Counted from the first letter of the stretch, positions 37,794-56,159 are shown. The stretch: DNA of 64,000 nt from Rhizobium sp. ACO-34A (GCA_002600635.1 CP021371.1:1925001-1989000); one strand, 5' to 3'. Made by a program: numbers and translations. Notes: generated from the sequence alone by a model not told the origin.

Positions 37794-37829
37794 GTCGGCG
37801 CCGGCATCGTCGCATCCATCATCGAGTGA
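37794..37829 (+). repeat. Duplicate of the tuf 3' end
   Basis: These 36 bases repeat 37683-37718 (last 11 codons and stop of tuf) with one change (T to A). It is followed by TTG, as after tufB, while the functional tufA stop is followed by unrelated DNA. It looks like a leftover from recombination between tuf copies. A 75-base spacer with an imperfect hairpin (CAAAT...ATTTG near 37768-37791) separates the two ends. Confidence 0.9.
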
Positions 37830-37854
37830 TTGTTCTCCCTAACGGGATTGCAGG

Positions 37855-37884
37855 AAACCCCGCTGGAAACAGCGGGGTTTTTCC
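37855..37884 (+). terminator. Rho-independent terminator after tufA
   Basis: AAACCCCGCTG and CAGCGGGGTTT form an 11-bp perfect stem with GAAA loop and a TTTTT tail. Confidence 0.9.
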
Positions 37885-37919
37885 GTTTGAGGGTGCATTG
37901 AAAAAGGGCGAGGGAAGTC

Positions 37920-38411
37920 ATGAGCGAAGTGGTGATCAGCCGATTTGCGGAAGGGGATATGCAAGGTGTGATCGATGTCATTCTGCCGATCCAGCGCGAA
38001 GAGTTCGAAATTCCGATCACTGCGGCAGACCAGCCTGACTTGCGTGATATTCCCGGTTTCTATCAGGTCGGACATGGCGATTTCTGGGTTGCCAAGGTCG
38101 GTGGCAGAGTGGTCGGGACGATCGGCCTCAAGGACATAGGCGAAGGACAGGCGGCGCTTCGCAAGATGTTTGTTGCCGAAGCATGGCGCGGCCGGGAGTT
38201 CGGCGTGGCGGCGGCGCTGCTGCAAGGGCTGCTTGCCGCGGCGAAGGGTAGGGGGATCAGGGAGGTCTATCTGGGCACGACGACCAAATTTCTCGCAGCG
38301 CACCGATTCTATGAAAAGAACGGATTCGTCGAGATTGGTTTGGATGCTCTGCCCGAGCGTTTTCCGCGTATGGCCGTAGACACCAAATTCTACAGGATTG
38401 CATTAGGTTGA
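37920..38411 (+). CDS. GNAT-family N-acetyltransferase
   Basis: This is a 163-aa GNAT enzyme. Core blocks are VAKVGGRVVGTIGLKDIGEGQAALRKMFVAEAWRGREFGVAAALLQ (motif A with R-G-x-x-x-G-V, the middle Gly weakly conserved) and GTTTKFLAAHRFYEKNGFVEIG. The family is close to acyltransferases that modify small amines; the substrate is unknown. It sits between the tufA terminator and the tRNA-Trp promoter, an isolated insertion in an otherwise very conserved translation block. Confidence 0.87.
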   Translation: MSEVVISRFAEGDMQGVIDVILPIQREEFEIPITAADQPDLRDIPGFYQVGHGDFWVAKVGGRVVGTIGLKDIGEGQAALRKMFVAEAWRGREFGVAAALLQGLLAAAKGRGIREVYLGTTTKFLAAHRFYEKNGFVEIGLDALPERFPRMAVDTKFYRIALG

Positions 38412-38527
38412 TGCGTTTTGCCTGGTCTTCGCCCTCTGCCTCGGTGGAGAAGATGGGCCGGGTGGTTTGTGGAAACGGTACGCGCCAAAAAATCGTTGCA
38501 GGTGATTGGGAAAAAACAAAAACCTGC

Positions 38528-38556
38528 TTGCCATTCTCTTCGTCGCGCCTTAAAGA
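38528..38556 (+). promoter_or_regulatory. Putative promoter of tRNA-Trp/secE/nusG
   Basis: TTGCCA (38528-38533), 17-base spacer, TAAAGA (38551-38556), about 50 bases before tRNA-Trp. The -35 is good, the -10 only fair. Confidence 0.5.
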
Positions 38557-38608
38557 GCGCCAAGCTCGCAAGCAGCGGTTCGGAATCGAGGCTTGCTGGG
38601 AACGGCTT

Positions 38609-38684
<76 letters not shown>

Positions 38685-38876
38685 TGTCCGGTTCGGCGCT
38701 AGTATTTCAGCGACGATAGGTGGTAAGTCTCCGGATTGGCGTTGGCCGAAATGTCGCTGAAGGTCGAATTCCCTCTTGTTAAATTGGGAATCGGTCTTTA
38801 TGTAGGGTTCAAACAGACACGCGGTGCGTGGGGCTGATTAGTTCGGCTTTACGCGCCGTAAATGCGTGGGCATTAA

Positions 38877-39077
38877 ATGGCATCCAAGGCAAATCCATTC
38901 ACGTTTCTGCAGCAGGTTCGCTCCGAGACGTCCAAGGTTACGTGGCCGTCGCGTCGCGAAACCATGATTTCGACCGCTATGGTTCTGGCCATGGTTGTCT
39001 TTGCCTCGCTGTTTTTCTTTGCTGCCGACCAGTTGATCGGTTGGCTGCTCAGACTCGTTCTGAGCCTCGGCAATTAA
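38877..39077 (+). CDS. secE: Preprotein translocase subunit SecE
   Basis: SecE (66 aa) is the clamp subunit of the SecYEG channel. It is the short, single-helix form of alphaproteobacteria: an amphipathic cytoplasmic helix (residues 10-28; FTFLQQVRSETSKVTWPSRRE) and one membrane helix (about 31-64). The conserved SKVTWPSR motif is present. It lies 18 bases before nusG and is probably co-transcribed with it. Confidence 0.97.
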   Translation: MASKANPFTFLQQVRSETSKVTWPSRRETMISTAMVLAMVVFASLFFFAADQLIGWLLRLVLSLGN

Positions 39078-39095
39078 TAAAGGGCGGACACGGAC

Positions 39096-39626
39096 ATGGC
39101 GGCACGTTGGTATATCGTCCACGCATATTCGAATTTTGAGAAGAAGGTCGCGGAAGACATCGAGAACAAGGCTCGGCAGAAGGGTCTTGAGCATCTCTTT
39201 GAGAAGATTCTCGTTCCGACCGAGAAGGTTGTCGAAGTGCGTCGCGGCCGCAAGGTCGACAGCGAGCGCAAGTTCTTCCCCGGCTACGTGCTGGTGCGGG
39301 CGAACCTGACGGACGAGGCTTACCATCTGATCAAGAATACTCCGAAGGTCACGGGCTTCCTCGGTTCCGACAATAAGCCGGTTCCGATTCCGGATTATGA
39401 AGCTGATCGCATTCTGGGTCAGGTTCAGGAAGGTGTTGAGCGGCCGAAGTCCTCCGTCTCTTTCGAGATCGGCGAGCAGGTCCGCGTTTCCGACGGCCCG
39501 TTTGCCTCGTTCAACGGCATTGTTCAGGATGTCGACGAAGAGCGGTCGCGTCTCAAGGTCGAGGTTTCGATCTTCGGCCGTGCGACCCCCGTCGAACTGG
39601 AATACGGTCAGGTCGAAAAGGTCTGA
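39096..39626 (+). CDS. nusG: Transcription termination/antitermination protein NusG
   Basis: NusG (176 aa) binds RNA polymerase and links it to Rho or to S10 on the ribosome. The NGN domain (1-115; ARWYIVHAYSNFEKKVAEDI, the FFPGYVLVRANLTDEAYHLIKNTPKVTGFLG block) is followed by the KOW domain (about 125-176; GEQVRVSDGPFASFNGIVQDVDEERSRLKVEVSIFGRATPVELEY). Everything typical is present, including the conserved FPGYV. It sits between secE and rplK. Confidence 0.98.
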   Translation: MAARWYIVHAYSNFEKKVAEDIENKARQKGLEHLFEKILVPTEKVVEVRRGRKVDSERKFFPGYVLVRANLTDEAYHLIKNTPKVTGFLGSDNKPVPIPDYEADRILGQVQEGVERPKSSVSFEIGEQVRVSDGPFASFNGIVQDVDEERSRLKVEVSIFGRATPVELEYGQVEKV

Positions 39627-39775
39627 TCGATCAAGGGGAGGTGTCTCCCCGATCCGCGTGGGAGGATGGTGGCCTCATAAGCCGGGCTCTCCAGACGTAC
39701 CACGCAACCGCAGCCGCCGGACTTGTTTCGGCATATTGAGCCGGGCAACCGGTTCGCAATGAAAGGCAGAGAGAT

Positions 39776-40207
39776 ATGGCTAAGAAAGTTGCAGGCCAGC
39801 TCAAGCTCCAGGTCAAGGCAGGATCGGCTAACCCGTCCCCGCCGATCGGCCCGGCCCTTGGTCAGCGTGGCATTAACATCATGGAATTCTGCAAGGCGTT
39901 CAATGCCGCCACGCAGGAGATGGAAAAGGGTATGCCGATCCCGGTCGTCATCACCTATTACCAGGACAAGTCCTTCACCTTCGCAATGAAGCAGCCGCCG
40001 GTTACCTACTGGCTGAAGAAGGAAGCGAAGATCACCTCCGGTTCCAAGACTCCGGGCAAGGGTGCGAAGGTCGGTACCATCACCAAGGCTCAGGTCCGTG
40101 CGATCGCCGAAGGCAAGATGAAGGACCTGAACGCTGCTGACGTCGAAGGCGCAATGGCAATGGTTGAGGGTTCTGCCCGCTCCATGGGCCTGGAAGTGGT
40201 AGGTTGA
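39776..40207 (+). CDS. rplK: 50S ribosomal protein L11
   Basis: L11 (143 aa) binds 23S rRNA in the GTPase-associated centre. It carries [44 protein letters not shown] and the C-terminal RNA-binding domain (about 75-143) with [23 protein letters not shown]. It starts 150 bases after nusG, where a GGGGAG-GTGT-CTCCCC hairpin (39635-39650) lies. The next gene begins 2 bases after its stop. Confidence 0.98.
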   Translation: MAKKVAGQLKLQVKAGSANPSPPIGPALGQRGINIMEFCKAFNAATQEMEKGMPIPVVITYYQDKSFTFAMKQPPVTYWLKKEAKITSGSKTPGKGAKVGTITKAQVRAIAEGKMKDLNAADVEGAMAMVEGSARSMGLEVVG

Positions 40208-40209
40208 TC

Positions 40210-40905
40210 ATGGCTAAGCTCGCAAAGCGCATTCAGAAGATCCGCGAAGGTGTTGATCCGACCAAGCTTGTTGCCCTGACCGACGCCATCGTCATGGTCA
40301 AGGAACGTGCTGTCGCCAAGTTCGATGAAACCATCGAAATCGCCATGAACCTCGGTGTTGACCCGCGTCACGCCGACCAGATGGTCCGCGGCGTTGTAAA
40401 CCTGCCGAACGGCACGGGCCGCGACGTTCGCGTTGCCGTCTTTGCTCGCGGCGCCAAGGCTGACGAAGCCAAGGCTGCCGGTGCAGACGTTGTCGGCGCT
40501 GAAGAACTGGTCGAAATCGTCCAGGGCGGCAAGATCGACTTCGATCGTTGCATCGCGACCCCGGACATGATGCCGCTCGTCGGTCGTCTCGGTAAGGTTC
40601 TCGGCCCGCGTGGCATGATGCCGAACCCGAAGGTCGGTACGGTAACCATGGACGTTGCCGGAGCCGTCAAGGCTTCCAAGGGCGGCGCAGTCGAGTTCCG
40701 CGTCGAAAAGGCCGGTATCATTCACGCCGGTATCGGCAAGGCTTCCTTCGACGCCAAGGCGCTCGAAGAAAACATCAAGGCCTTCGCTGATGCTGTCGTC
40801 AAGGCAAAGCCGACTGGCGCCAAGGGTAACTACGTCAAGCGCGTAGCGATCTCCTCGACCATGGGTCCGGGCGTCAAGATCGACCCGTCGACGGTCACGG
40901 CCTGA
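40210..40905 (+). CDS. rplA: 50S ribosomal protein L1
   Basis: L1 (231 aa) forms the L1 stalk and in many bacteria represses the L11-L1 operon by binding its mRNA. Conserved parts are [42 protein letters not shown], the [22 protein letters not shown] motif and a [25 protein letters not shown] block. The start at 40210 ([15 protein letters not shown]) is chosen; an upstream TTG at 40204 overlaps the rplK stop. Confidence 0.98.
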   Translation: MAKLAKRIQKIREGVDPTKLVALTDAIVMVKERAVAKFDETIEIAMNLGVDPRHADQMVRGVVNLPNGTGRDVRVAVFARGAKADEAKAAGADVVGAEELVEIVQGGKIDFDRCIATPDMMPLVGRLGKVLGPRGMMPNPKVGTVTMDVAGAVKASKGGAVEFRVEKAGIIHAGIGKASFDAKALEENIKAFADAVVKAKPTGAKGNYVKRVAISSTMGPGVKIDPSTVTA

Positions 40906-41250
40906 TTTCTCCGGGGTCCCCAGGGATCCCGGTTTTAAAGAATTCCCGGTCCTTCGGGGCCGGGAGTATCCGGGGAAACCCGGATTTCCTGTCCGAGATT
41001 GCTGGTGGCTTCGGCCTTAATGTATGCCGGCATGAGACGGGTAAGACCCGAGACTTTTCTAAGGTGCAAAGCACCGCTGAAGTGTCGGTTCGAGCCTAGT
41101 GTGCCTTGTGCCTGGAGCCCTTGAGGTAACAGTGCGAGGGGACAGGATCCTCAAGCGTCGCTCGGGATCTTTTTTAAGAAGATCCCTTGAGGCAAAAGGC
41201 AAACCCGATGGGGCCTGCAGGATTGCGGTCCCGTCTACTGGAGACAGACA
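40906..41250 (+). promoter_or_regulatory. Structured rplJ leader with mutually exclusive hairpins
   Basis: This 345-base leader lies between rplA and rplJ. It has a TTCG-capped stem (CCCGGTCC/GGGCCGGG, 40945-40964). It also has three copies of pairing words: CTTGAGG at 41120-41126, CCTCAAG at 41149-41155, CTTGAGG at 41186-41192. CCTCAAG can pair either forward or back, so the structures exclude each other. Inside the second is a hairpin GGGATCTT/AAGATCCC (41164-41186). Function by analogy: binding of the L10(L12) complex to its own mRNA (L10 leader). Confidence 0.7.
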
Positions 41251-41769
41251 GTGGAAAGAGCGGAAAAACGCGAATTCGTCACAGAACTGAACGAAGTCTT
41301 CAAGGCTTCCGGTTCGGTTGTTGTGGCCCACTATGCTGGTGTCACGGTTGCGCAGATGAACGATTTTCGTTCGAAGATGCGCGCTGCTGGCGGCACCGTC
41401 AAAGTCGCGAAGAACCGCCTGGCCAAAATCGCTCTTCAGGGCACGGAGTCGGAAGGGATGTCGGACCTGTTCAAGGGTCAGACGCTCATTGCCTACAGCA
41501 ATGACCCGATCACCGCTCCGAAGGTTGTCATGGATTTCGCCAAGACCAACGACAAGCTCGTTGTTCTCGGTGGCGCCATGGGTACGACCACGTTGAACGC
41601 GGATGCAGTCAAGTCGCTTGCGACCCTGCCTTCGCTGGACGAACTGCGTGCAAAGCTGCTGGGTATGATTCAGACCCCGGCTACCCGCATCGCAGGCGTT
41701 GTCCAGGCTCCGGCCGGTCAGCTGGCTCGCGTTTTCGCAGCCTATGCCAAGAAGGACGAAGCCGCTTAA
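41251..41769 (+). CDS. rplJ: 50S ribosomal protein L10
   Basis: L10 (172 aa) anchors L7/L12 dimers to the stalk. Starts at GTG 41251 with GGAGACAG upstream. The N-terminal RNA-binding part is [57 protein letters not shown], and the C-terminal helix (about 140-172) binds L12. It follows the structured leader and is followed by rplL after 61 bases. Confidence 0.98.
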   Translation: MERAEKREFVTELNEVFKASGSVVVAHYAGVTVAQMNDFRSKMRAAGGTVKVAKNRLAKIALQGTESEGMSDLFKGQTLIAYSNDPITAPKVVMDFAKTNDKLVVLGGAMGTTTLNADAVKSLATLPSLDELRAKLLGMIQTPATRIAGVVQAPAGQLARVFAAYAKKDEAA

Positions 41770-41830
41770 GGCGGTTTTTCGCTGTTCATAATCAAACCAG
41801 TTCGAACCGAACACAAAAGGAACTAGTAAA

Positions 41831-42208
<378 letters not shown>

Positions 42209-42222
42209 TATCGGAAATGGTT

Positions 42223-42309
42223 GTTGGGAGAGGGCGGTATCGCTCTCTCCCAACTGCTTGTTCCTCTGAAACTATTACCCAAAAGCCGGTGAAACGGCTT
42301 TTGGGTAAT
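42223..42309 (+). terminator. Tandem hairpins between rplL and rpoB (attenuator or processing site)
   Basis: Hairpin 1: GTTGGGAGAG (42223-42232) pairs CTCTCCCAAC (42245-42254). Hairpin 2: a perfect 15-bp stem (ATTACCCAAAAGCCG, 42274-42288, against 42295-42309) with loop GTGAAA. No long T-run follows hairpin 2, so partial termination or RNase cleavage is more likely than full stop, as known at this position in E. coli. Confidence 0.75.
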
Positions 42310-42468
42310 GGGTTCTTCAAGAGGATGGTCTCCACCAGGGCTTCCGGCAATCCGGCCGCAGGTTCTGGCAGGCGAGACGAGATTGAACGATCCATTGATT
42401 GACGGAGCCGACTGGCCAGCGGTGTCCGTCTGTTGCAGGCCCGGATGCAAAATTGACAAGGAGCGACG

Positions 42469-46605
<4,137 letters not shown>

Positions 46606-46787
46606 TGTTTTGACAAGGCGTGCGCTGTCGCAAGGCAGCGCACGTATCCCGCTCTCCGGACTTTCGGAAGGGCAGGGAGTTTCGCCGCATTTTGCGGTTA
46701 TTGTCATTCTAAGGCCTGATGCGGTGGCCCGGGAATTCGCCGCTTTCAGTGCCAAGCAAGGGCACATCGCCCGTTAAGGAGATAGGC

Positions 46788-51002
<4,215 letters not shown>

Positions 51003-51012
51003 GGCGAATCGG

Positions 51013-51081
51013 GCGGTGCGCTTTTGTCGCACCGCACACTTGACGATTGAAAGGCGCTCGGGGCTTCCGGGCGCCTTTTTT
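51013..51081 (+). terminator. Tandem stem-loops ending the rpoBC transcript
   Basis: GCGGTGCG/CGCACCGC (51013-51035) is followed by AAAGGCGC/GCGCCTTT (51050-51078) with T6. The second stem-loop with T-run is a good Rho-independent terminator. Confidence 0.85.
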
Positions 51082-51134
51082 CATTGCACCCCACATCCGT
51101 CGGCATTAAGCATTGATCGAGCGCAAAGCTGCGA

Positions 51135-51151
51135 TTTAGAATTATTCTAAT
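51135..51151 (+). promoter_or_regulatory. Irr-type iron control element (ICE box)
   Basis: TTTAGAATTATTCTAAT fits the TTTRGAAYNRTTCYAAA ICE consensus I remember, with one mismatch at the last base. It stands 33 bases before a haem peroxidase, a typical Irr target class. Confidence 0.72.
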
Positions 51152-51183
51152 ATGAGTCCCGTTCACAACGAACGGAGGCTATT

Positions 51184-52239
51184 ATGAAAAGACTACTGAC
51201 ATCGGTCGCAGTGTTGCTTCTGGCAACCTCGGCGTTTTCCGCCGATCCTGTCCCTGCGGACCTCAGGGAAACTGCACTCAGCACTTTCAAACCTTTGCCG
51301 TCCACCATCCCGGCGGTAGCCAACAATCCGATCACGCCCGAGAAGATCGCCCTCGGAAAGGCGTTGTTCTTCGATCCTCGCATGTCGGCATCGGGCGTTT
51401 TCTCGTGCAATTCCTGCCACAACCTGGCAACAGGCGGTGACGACAACCTTGAGACTTCGATCGGCCATGGCTGGCAGAAGGGCCCGCGCAATGCGCCGAC
51501 CGCACTCAACGCGGTTTTCAACATTGCCCAGTTCTGGGATGGTCGTGCAGAAGACCTGAAGGCTCAGGCCAAGGGGCCGGTGCAGGCCGGCGTGGAAATG
51601 GCGAATACCCCGACCCAGGTCGTGGCGACGCTGAAGTCGATGCCGCAATATGTCGAATGGTTCAAGGCGGCCTTCCCGGGCGAGGAAGATCCGGTCACCT
51701 TCGACAATTTTGCCAAGGCGATCGAGGCATTCGAAGCAACTCTGATCACGCCCGCACCGTTCGACGCCTATCTGAACGGTGATGATGGCGCCATGACCAC
51801 GGAACAGAAGCAGGGCCTGGCGCTCTTCATGGATAAGGGATGTTCGTCCTGCCATACCGGCATCAATGTCGGCGGCGAGGGGTATTACCCCTTCGGTTTG
51901 ATCGAGAAGCCCGGTGCTGACGTTCTACCCGAAAACGACAAGGGGCGCTTTGCCGTCACCAACACTGCGGACGACTCCTACGTCTTCCGCGCCGCACCTC
52001 TGCGCAACGTCGCCCTGACGGCTCCTTACTTCCATTCCGGCAAGGTCTGGAACCTCAAGCAGGCCGTTGCCATCATGGGTACGGCCCAGTTGGGTGAGGA
52101 ACTGAACGATGAAGAAGTCAACCTGATCGTCGCATTCCTCGACTCGCTGACTGGCAAGATGCCGGAAGTCAGCTATCCGGTGCTGCCCGCCGAAACGGAC
52201 GCCACACCCAAGCCGAGCGGCGAGGTGGTCAAGAACTGA
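51184..52239 (+). CDS. Dihaem cytochrome c peroxidase
   Basis: This is a 351-aa periplasmic dihaem enzyme reducing hydrogen peroxide with electrons from cytochrome c. A signal peptide (MKRLLTSVAVLLLATSAFSA) is followed by two c-type haem motifs: CNSCH at 75-79 and CSSCH at 220-224. The RNAPTALNAVFN and AAPLRNVALTAPYFHSG blocks are typical of the CcpA/MauG family. The ICE box upstream implies control by Irr, which would shut down this haem enzyme under iron limitation. A MauG-like substrate oxidase is an alternative. A terminator-like hairpin follows. Confidence 0.92.
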   Translation: MKRLLTSVAVLLLATSAFSADPVPADLRETALSTFKPLPSTIPAVANNPITPEKIALGKALFFDPRMSASGVFSCNSCHNLATGGDDNLETSIGHGWQKGPRNAPTALNAVFNIAQFWDGRAEDLKAQAKGPVQAGVEMANTPTQVVATLKSMPQYVEWFKAAFPGEEDPVTFDNFAKAIEAFEATLITPAPFDAYLNGDDGAMTTEQKQGLALFMDKGCSSCHTGINVGGEGYYPFGLIEKPGADVLPENDKGRFAVTNTADDSYVFRAAPLRNVALTAPYFHSGKVWNLKQAVAIMGTAQLGEELNDEEVNLIVAFLDSLTGKMPEVSYPVLPAETDATPKPSGEVVKN

Positions 52240-52261
52240 TCCGGCGTGAATGCCAAAAAAG

Positions 52262-52293
52262 AGGAGGGCCGCCGGAAATCCGGCGGCCCTCCT
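52262..52293 (-). terminator. Terminator for the small minus-strand gene
   Basis: AGGAGGGCCGCCGG/CCGGCGGCCCTCCT, a 14-bp perfect stem with a 4-base loop. On the minus strand a TTTTTT run follows, so it mainly ends the gene at 52311, though it may also slow the peroxidase transcript. Confidence 0.82.
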
Positions 52294-52310
52294 GCATTAT
52301 GAGAGAAAAC

Positions 52311-52604
52311 TCAGTTGAAGCGAATGATCGCGACTTCGCCTTCGAGGGCACCCTGATACGCCGAGGCATGCGGCTCTTCATCCGGCGGAGCGGTGACCAT
52401 TCCAATCTGGTCGAGGTCTGCCTCGAGGAAACCTTCCTCTGCCAGAGCGTTGAGGGCCGCACGAACGGCAGAATCGTCATCGGCTGCGGTCAGCATGATA
52501 TGCAGGTCGATGCCTTCGTCGCCTTCGACCTCGTAGGCCTTGGCGATGATGATGAACACCATCGGCTCGTCGAAATTGTTGTCGTTGTCTGGCGTGGAGA
52601 TCAT
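52311..52604 (-). CDS. Conserved hypothetical protein (97 aa)
   Basis: The protein is acidic, 97 aa, from M at 52604 (MISTPDNDNNFDEPMVFIIIAKAYEVEGDEGIDLHIMLTAADDDSAVRAALNALAEEGFLEADLDQIG). It has alternating strand and helix and no signal peptide. The longer frame (to 52688) would add a non-typical Pro-rich start. I do not recognise a function. It is followed by a strong terminator and lies between the peroxidase and the str operon. Confidence 0.65.
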   Translation of the reverse strand: MISTPDNDNNFDEPMVFIIIAKAYEVEGDEGIDLHIMLTAADDDSAVRAALNALAEEGFLEADLDQIGMVTAPPDEEPHASAYQGALEGEVAIIRFN

Positions 52605-52688
52605 CGTGTTGGTCTTTTCCGGCCTGGTTGATTCCCCCGGTCGAATCGAGAGGGGAAGGAGAGGGGCGCCCCATTCGGCTTTCGCCAT

Positions 52689-53107
52689 TATCTAGGGTGT
52701 TTTGATCGAATGCCAAAGGCAATTTATTGCAACCCGTCCGTTTTGGGTGCAGAAGGGGTGTCACAGCGGCGCGGAGGCCCTGCGTTCCGGCATTAAATTG
52801 CGATAGAGACTTGACGGAACCGGGTGAAAACAGTAGTACGCCCGCCATCGGAGCCTATGTGAGGTTAGGCTTTTCGGAACGTCTCGTTCCGGAGTTCGCC
52901 TCAAACAGGGTCCTTTTCGCACGTTGACGAACACAAATGCCGCACGCAAGACGCGCCGAGTGTGCGTCCTCTGCTTTCTGTGGTCCATCCGTGAATAGCG
53001 GATAGGGCCACATTTTGCGCATGAAGGAAATTGTGCGATCGCTGCCGGCAACGGCTAAACGGGGCCTGAGAGGGCTTTAGAGACAAGATTTTGCAAGGGA
53101 TGGGTAT
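52689..53107. other. Intergenic region before rpsL (419 bases)
   Basis: No gene is recognised. It carries the str operon promoter and leader; see 52811-52839. GTTCGCCTCAAA to CGGCTAAACGGGGCC has no clear L-protein binding structure that I can fix. Confidence 0.5.
52811..52839 (+). promoter_or_regulatory. Putative str operon promoter
   Basis: TTGACG (52811-52816), 17-base spacer, TAGTAC (52834-52839), 269 bases before rpsL. The -35 is strong, the -10 weak. Confidence 0.45.
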
Positions 53108-53479
53108 ATGCCTACCGTAAACCAGCTTATCCGCAAGCCGCGTCAGGCACAGGTAAAGCGCAACAAGGTTCCTGCTCTGCAGGAAAATCCGCAGAAGCGC
53201 GGCGTTTGCACCCGCGTCTACACCACGACCCCGAAGAAGCCGAACTCGGCTCTGCGTAAGGTCGCCAAGATCCGCCTGACCAATGGCTTCGAAGTCATCG
53301 GCTACATTCCGGGTGAAGGTCACAACCTGCAGGAACACTCCGTCGTCATGATCCGTGGCGGTCGTGTAAAGGACTTGCCGGGTGTGCGTTACCACATCAT
53401 CCGCGGCGTTCTCGATACCCAGGGTGTCAAGAACCGTAAGCAGCGCCGTTCGAAGTACGGTGCAAAGCGTCCGAAGTAA
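53108..53479 (+). CDS. rpsL: 30S ribosomal protein S12
   Basis: S12 (123 aa) lies at the decoding site. [18 protein letters not shown] (the K43 streptomycin position is Lys) and [16 protein letters not shown] (K88 and the conserved Pro) show a streptomycin-sensitive type. It is the first gene of the str operon, with rpsG 78 bases later. Confidence 0.98.
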
Positions 53480-53557
53480 TTCGGCAATCAGATTTAACGG
53501 CGCTGCGCGAGGTTCTCCGCGTGGTATAGCGTCATCAAAAGTTGAGAGACAAATAGT

Positions 53558-54028
53558 ATGTCCCGTCGCCATAGTGCAGAAAAGCGCGAAATCAATCCGG
53601 ATCCGAAGTTCGGCGATCTCGTTGTCACCAAGTTCATGAACGCCATCATGCTTCACGGCAAGAAGTCCGTCGCCGAAAGCATCGTTTACGGCGCGTTCGA
53701 TTCGGTTCAGGGCAAGCTGAAGCAGGAGCCGCTCGGTGTCTTCCATCAGGCGCTCGATAACATCGCGCCGCATGTTGAAGTTCGCTCCCGCCGCGTCGGT
53801 GGTGCGACCTACCAGGTTCCGGTAGATGTTCGCCCCGAGCGTCGTCAGGCTCTTGCCATCCGTTGGCTCATCGCTGCTGCCCGCAAGCGCAACGAGACCA
53901 CCATGATCGATCGCCTCTGCGGCGAACTCATGGACGCCGCCAACAACCGTGGCTCTGCTGTCAAGAAGCGTGAAGACACGCACAAGATGGCTGACGCGAA
54001 CCGCGCCTTCTCGCATTACCGCTGGTAA
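53558..54028 (+). CDS. rpsG: 30S ribosomal protein S7
   Basis: S7 (156 aa) starts 30S head assembly and, in E. coli, represses the str operon. [46 protein letters not shown] and the [46 protein letters not shown] core match the family. The C-terminal tail contacts the E-site tRNA. fusA begins 31 bases after its stop. Confidence 0.98.
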   Translation: MSRRHSAEKREINPDPKFGDLVVTKFMNAIMLHGKKSVAESIVYGAFDSVQGKLKQEPLGVFHQALDNIAPHVEVRSRRVGGATYQVPVDVRPERRQALAIRWLIAAARKRNETTMIDRLCGELMDAANNRGSAVKKREDTHKMADANRAFSHYRW

Positions 54029-54059
54029 TCCAACGATCGAATATTGAAAGGCAGTCCGT

Positions 54060-56159
54060 ATGGCTCGCGAATATAAAATCGAAGACTACCGCAATTTTGG
54101 CATCATGGCCCACATCGATGCCGGCAAGACCACGACTACCGAGCGTATCCTTTACTACACCGGTAAGTCGCACAAGATCGGCGAAGTGCACGACGGCGCT
54201 GCTACCATGGACTGGATGGAGCAGGAGCAGGAACGCGGCATCACCATCACGTCCGCTGCTACCACGACCTTCTGGAAGGGTCGCGACGGCAAGATGCGCC
54301 GCTTCAACATCATCGACACCCCCGGCCACGTTGACTTCACCATCGAAGTCGAACGTTCGCTGCGCGTTCTCGACGGTGCGATCGCTCTTCTCGATGCCAA
54401 CGCCGGCGTAGAGCCGCAGACGGAAACCGTCTGGCGTCAGGCTGAGAAGTACAATGTTCCGCGCATGATCTTCTGCAACAAGATGGACAAGACCGGCGCG
54501 GACTTCTACCGCTCGGTCGAGATGATCAAGACCCGTCTTGGCGCAACCGCTGTCGTCATGCAGCTCCCTATCGGTGCAGAAACCGAATTCAAGGGTGTTG
54601 TCGACCTGATCGAGATGAACGCGCTCGTATGGCGCGATGAGTCCTTGGGCGCTGCCTGGGACGTCGTCGAAATCCCGGCTGACCTGAAGGAAAAGGCTGA
54701 AGAATATCGCGAAAAGCTGATCGAGACCGTTGTCGAGATCGACGAAGAAGCGATGGAAGCCTACCTCAACGGCGATCTGCCCGACAACGACAAGATCCGC
54801 GAACTCGTTCGCCGCGGTACCATCGACGTGAAGTTCCATCCGATGTTCTGCGGTACCGCGTTCAAGAACAAGGGCGTTCAGCCGCTTCTCGACGCTGTTG
54901 TCGACTATCTGCCGTCGCCGCTCGACATTCCGGCGATCAAGGGTATCGACTTCAAGACCGAAGCCGAAATCGAGCGTCACGCTGACGACAACGAGCCTCT
55001 CTCGATGCTCGCGTTCAAGATCATGAACGACCCCTTCGTCGGTTCGCTGACCTTCGCACGCATCTACTCCGGCAAGCTCGAAAAGGGTTCGTCGGTTCTG
55101 AACACGGTCAAGGACAAGCGCGAGCGCGTCGGCCGTATGCTCCAGATGCACTCCAACAGCCGTGAAGACATCGAAGAAGCCTTTGCAGGCGACATCGTTG
55201 CTCTTGCTGGCCTGAAGGAAACCACCACGGGTGACACGCTCTGCGATCCGCTGAAGCCGGTTATCCTCGAGCGCATGGAATTCCCCGAGCCGGTCATCCA
55301 GATCGCCATCGAGCCGAAGTCCAAGGGCGACCAGGAAAAGATGGGCCTCGCGCTCAACCGTCTGGCTGCAGAAGATCCGTCCTTCCGCGTGAAGACGGAC
55401 CAGGAATCGGGTCAGACGATCATCGCTGGCATGGGCGAACTTCACCTCGACATCATCGTCGACCGCATGCGTCGCGAGTTCAAGGTTGAAGCCAACGTCG
55501 GTGCTCCGCAGGTTGCTTACCGCGAAACCATCACGCGTCAGCACGAAGAAGACTACACGCACAAGAAGCAGTCCGGTGGTACCGGTCAGTTCGCGCGCGT
55601 CAAGATCGTCTTCGAACCGAACCCGGATGGCGAAGATTTCGTCTTCGAATCCAAGATCGTCGGCGGTGCTGTTCCGAAGGAATACATCCCGGGCGTTCAG
55701 AAGGGTATCGAAAGCGTTCTGTCTTCCGGTCCGCTCGCTGGCTTCCCGATGCTCGGCGTCAAGGCCACCCTCATCGACGGTGCCTTCCATGACGTTGACT
55801 CGTCGGTTCTCGCCTTCGAAATCGCATCGCGTGCCTGCTTCCGTGAAGCAGCCAAGAAGGCCGGCGCTCAGCTGCTCGAGCCGATGATGAAGGTCGAAGT
55901 CGTAACGCCGGAAGACTACGTCGGTGACGTTATCGGTGACCTGAACTCCCGCCGTGGTCAGATCCAGGGTCAGGAACAGCGCGGCATCGCGATCGTCATC
56001 AACGCTCACGTACCGCTGGCGAACATGTTCAAGTATGTCGACAACCTGCGCTCCATGTCTCAGGGCCGTGCACAGTACTCGATGACCTTCGATCACTACG
56101 CACCGGTTCCGTCGAACGTCGCAACCGAAATCCAGGCAAAGTACTCCGGTCAGAAGTAA
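54060..56159 (+). CDS. fusA: Elongation factor G
   Basis: EF-G (699 aa) translocates the ribosome. G1 is [15 protein letters not shown]3 DTPGHVDF, G4 [15 protein letters not shown]. Domain II starts near residue 295. Domain IV has [20 protein letters not shown]. The C-terminal [26 protein letters not shown] is typical. It is the third gene of the str operon; tufB follows after 93 bases. Confidence 0.99.
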   Translation: MAREYKIEDYRNFGIMAHIDAGKTTTTERILYYTGKSHKIGEVHDGAATMDWMEQEQERGITITSAATTTFWKGRDGKMRRFNIIDTPGHVDFTIEVERSLRVLDGAIALLDANAGVEPQTETVWRQAEKYNVPRMIFCNKMDKTGADFYRSVEMIKTRLGATAVVMQLPIGAETEFKGVVDLIEMNALVWRDESLGAAWDVVEIPADLKEKAEEYREKLIETVVEIDEEAMEAYLNGDLPDNDKIRELVRRGTIDVKFHPMFCGTAFKNKGVQPLLDAVVDYLPSPLDIPAIKGIDFKTEAEIERHADDNEPLSMLAFKIMNDPFVGSLTFARIYSGKLEKGSSVLNTVKDKRERVGRMLQMHSNSREDIEEAFAGDIVALAGLKETTTGDTLCDPLKPVILERMEFPEPVIQIAIEPKSKGDQEKMGLALNRLAAEDPSFRVKTDQESGQTIIAGMGELHLDIIVDRMRREFKVEANVGAPQVAYRETITRQHEEDYTHKKQSGGTGQFARVKIVFEPNPDGEDFVFESKIVGGAVPKEYIPGVQKGIESVLSSGPLAGFPMLGVKATLIDGAFHDVDSSVLAFEIASRACFREAAKKAGAQLLEPMMKVEVVTPEDYVGDVIGDLNSRRGQIQGQEQRGIAIVINAHVPLANMFKYVDNLRSMSQGRAQYSMTFDHYAPVPSNVATEIQAKYSGQK

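Noticed and set aside
40906..41250. A known riboswitch before rplJ
   Set aside because: The pairing and position point to ribosomal-protein leader control; no metabolite-binding core was recognised.
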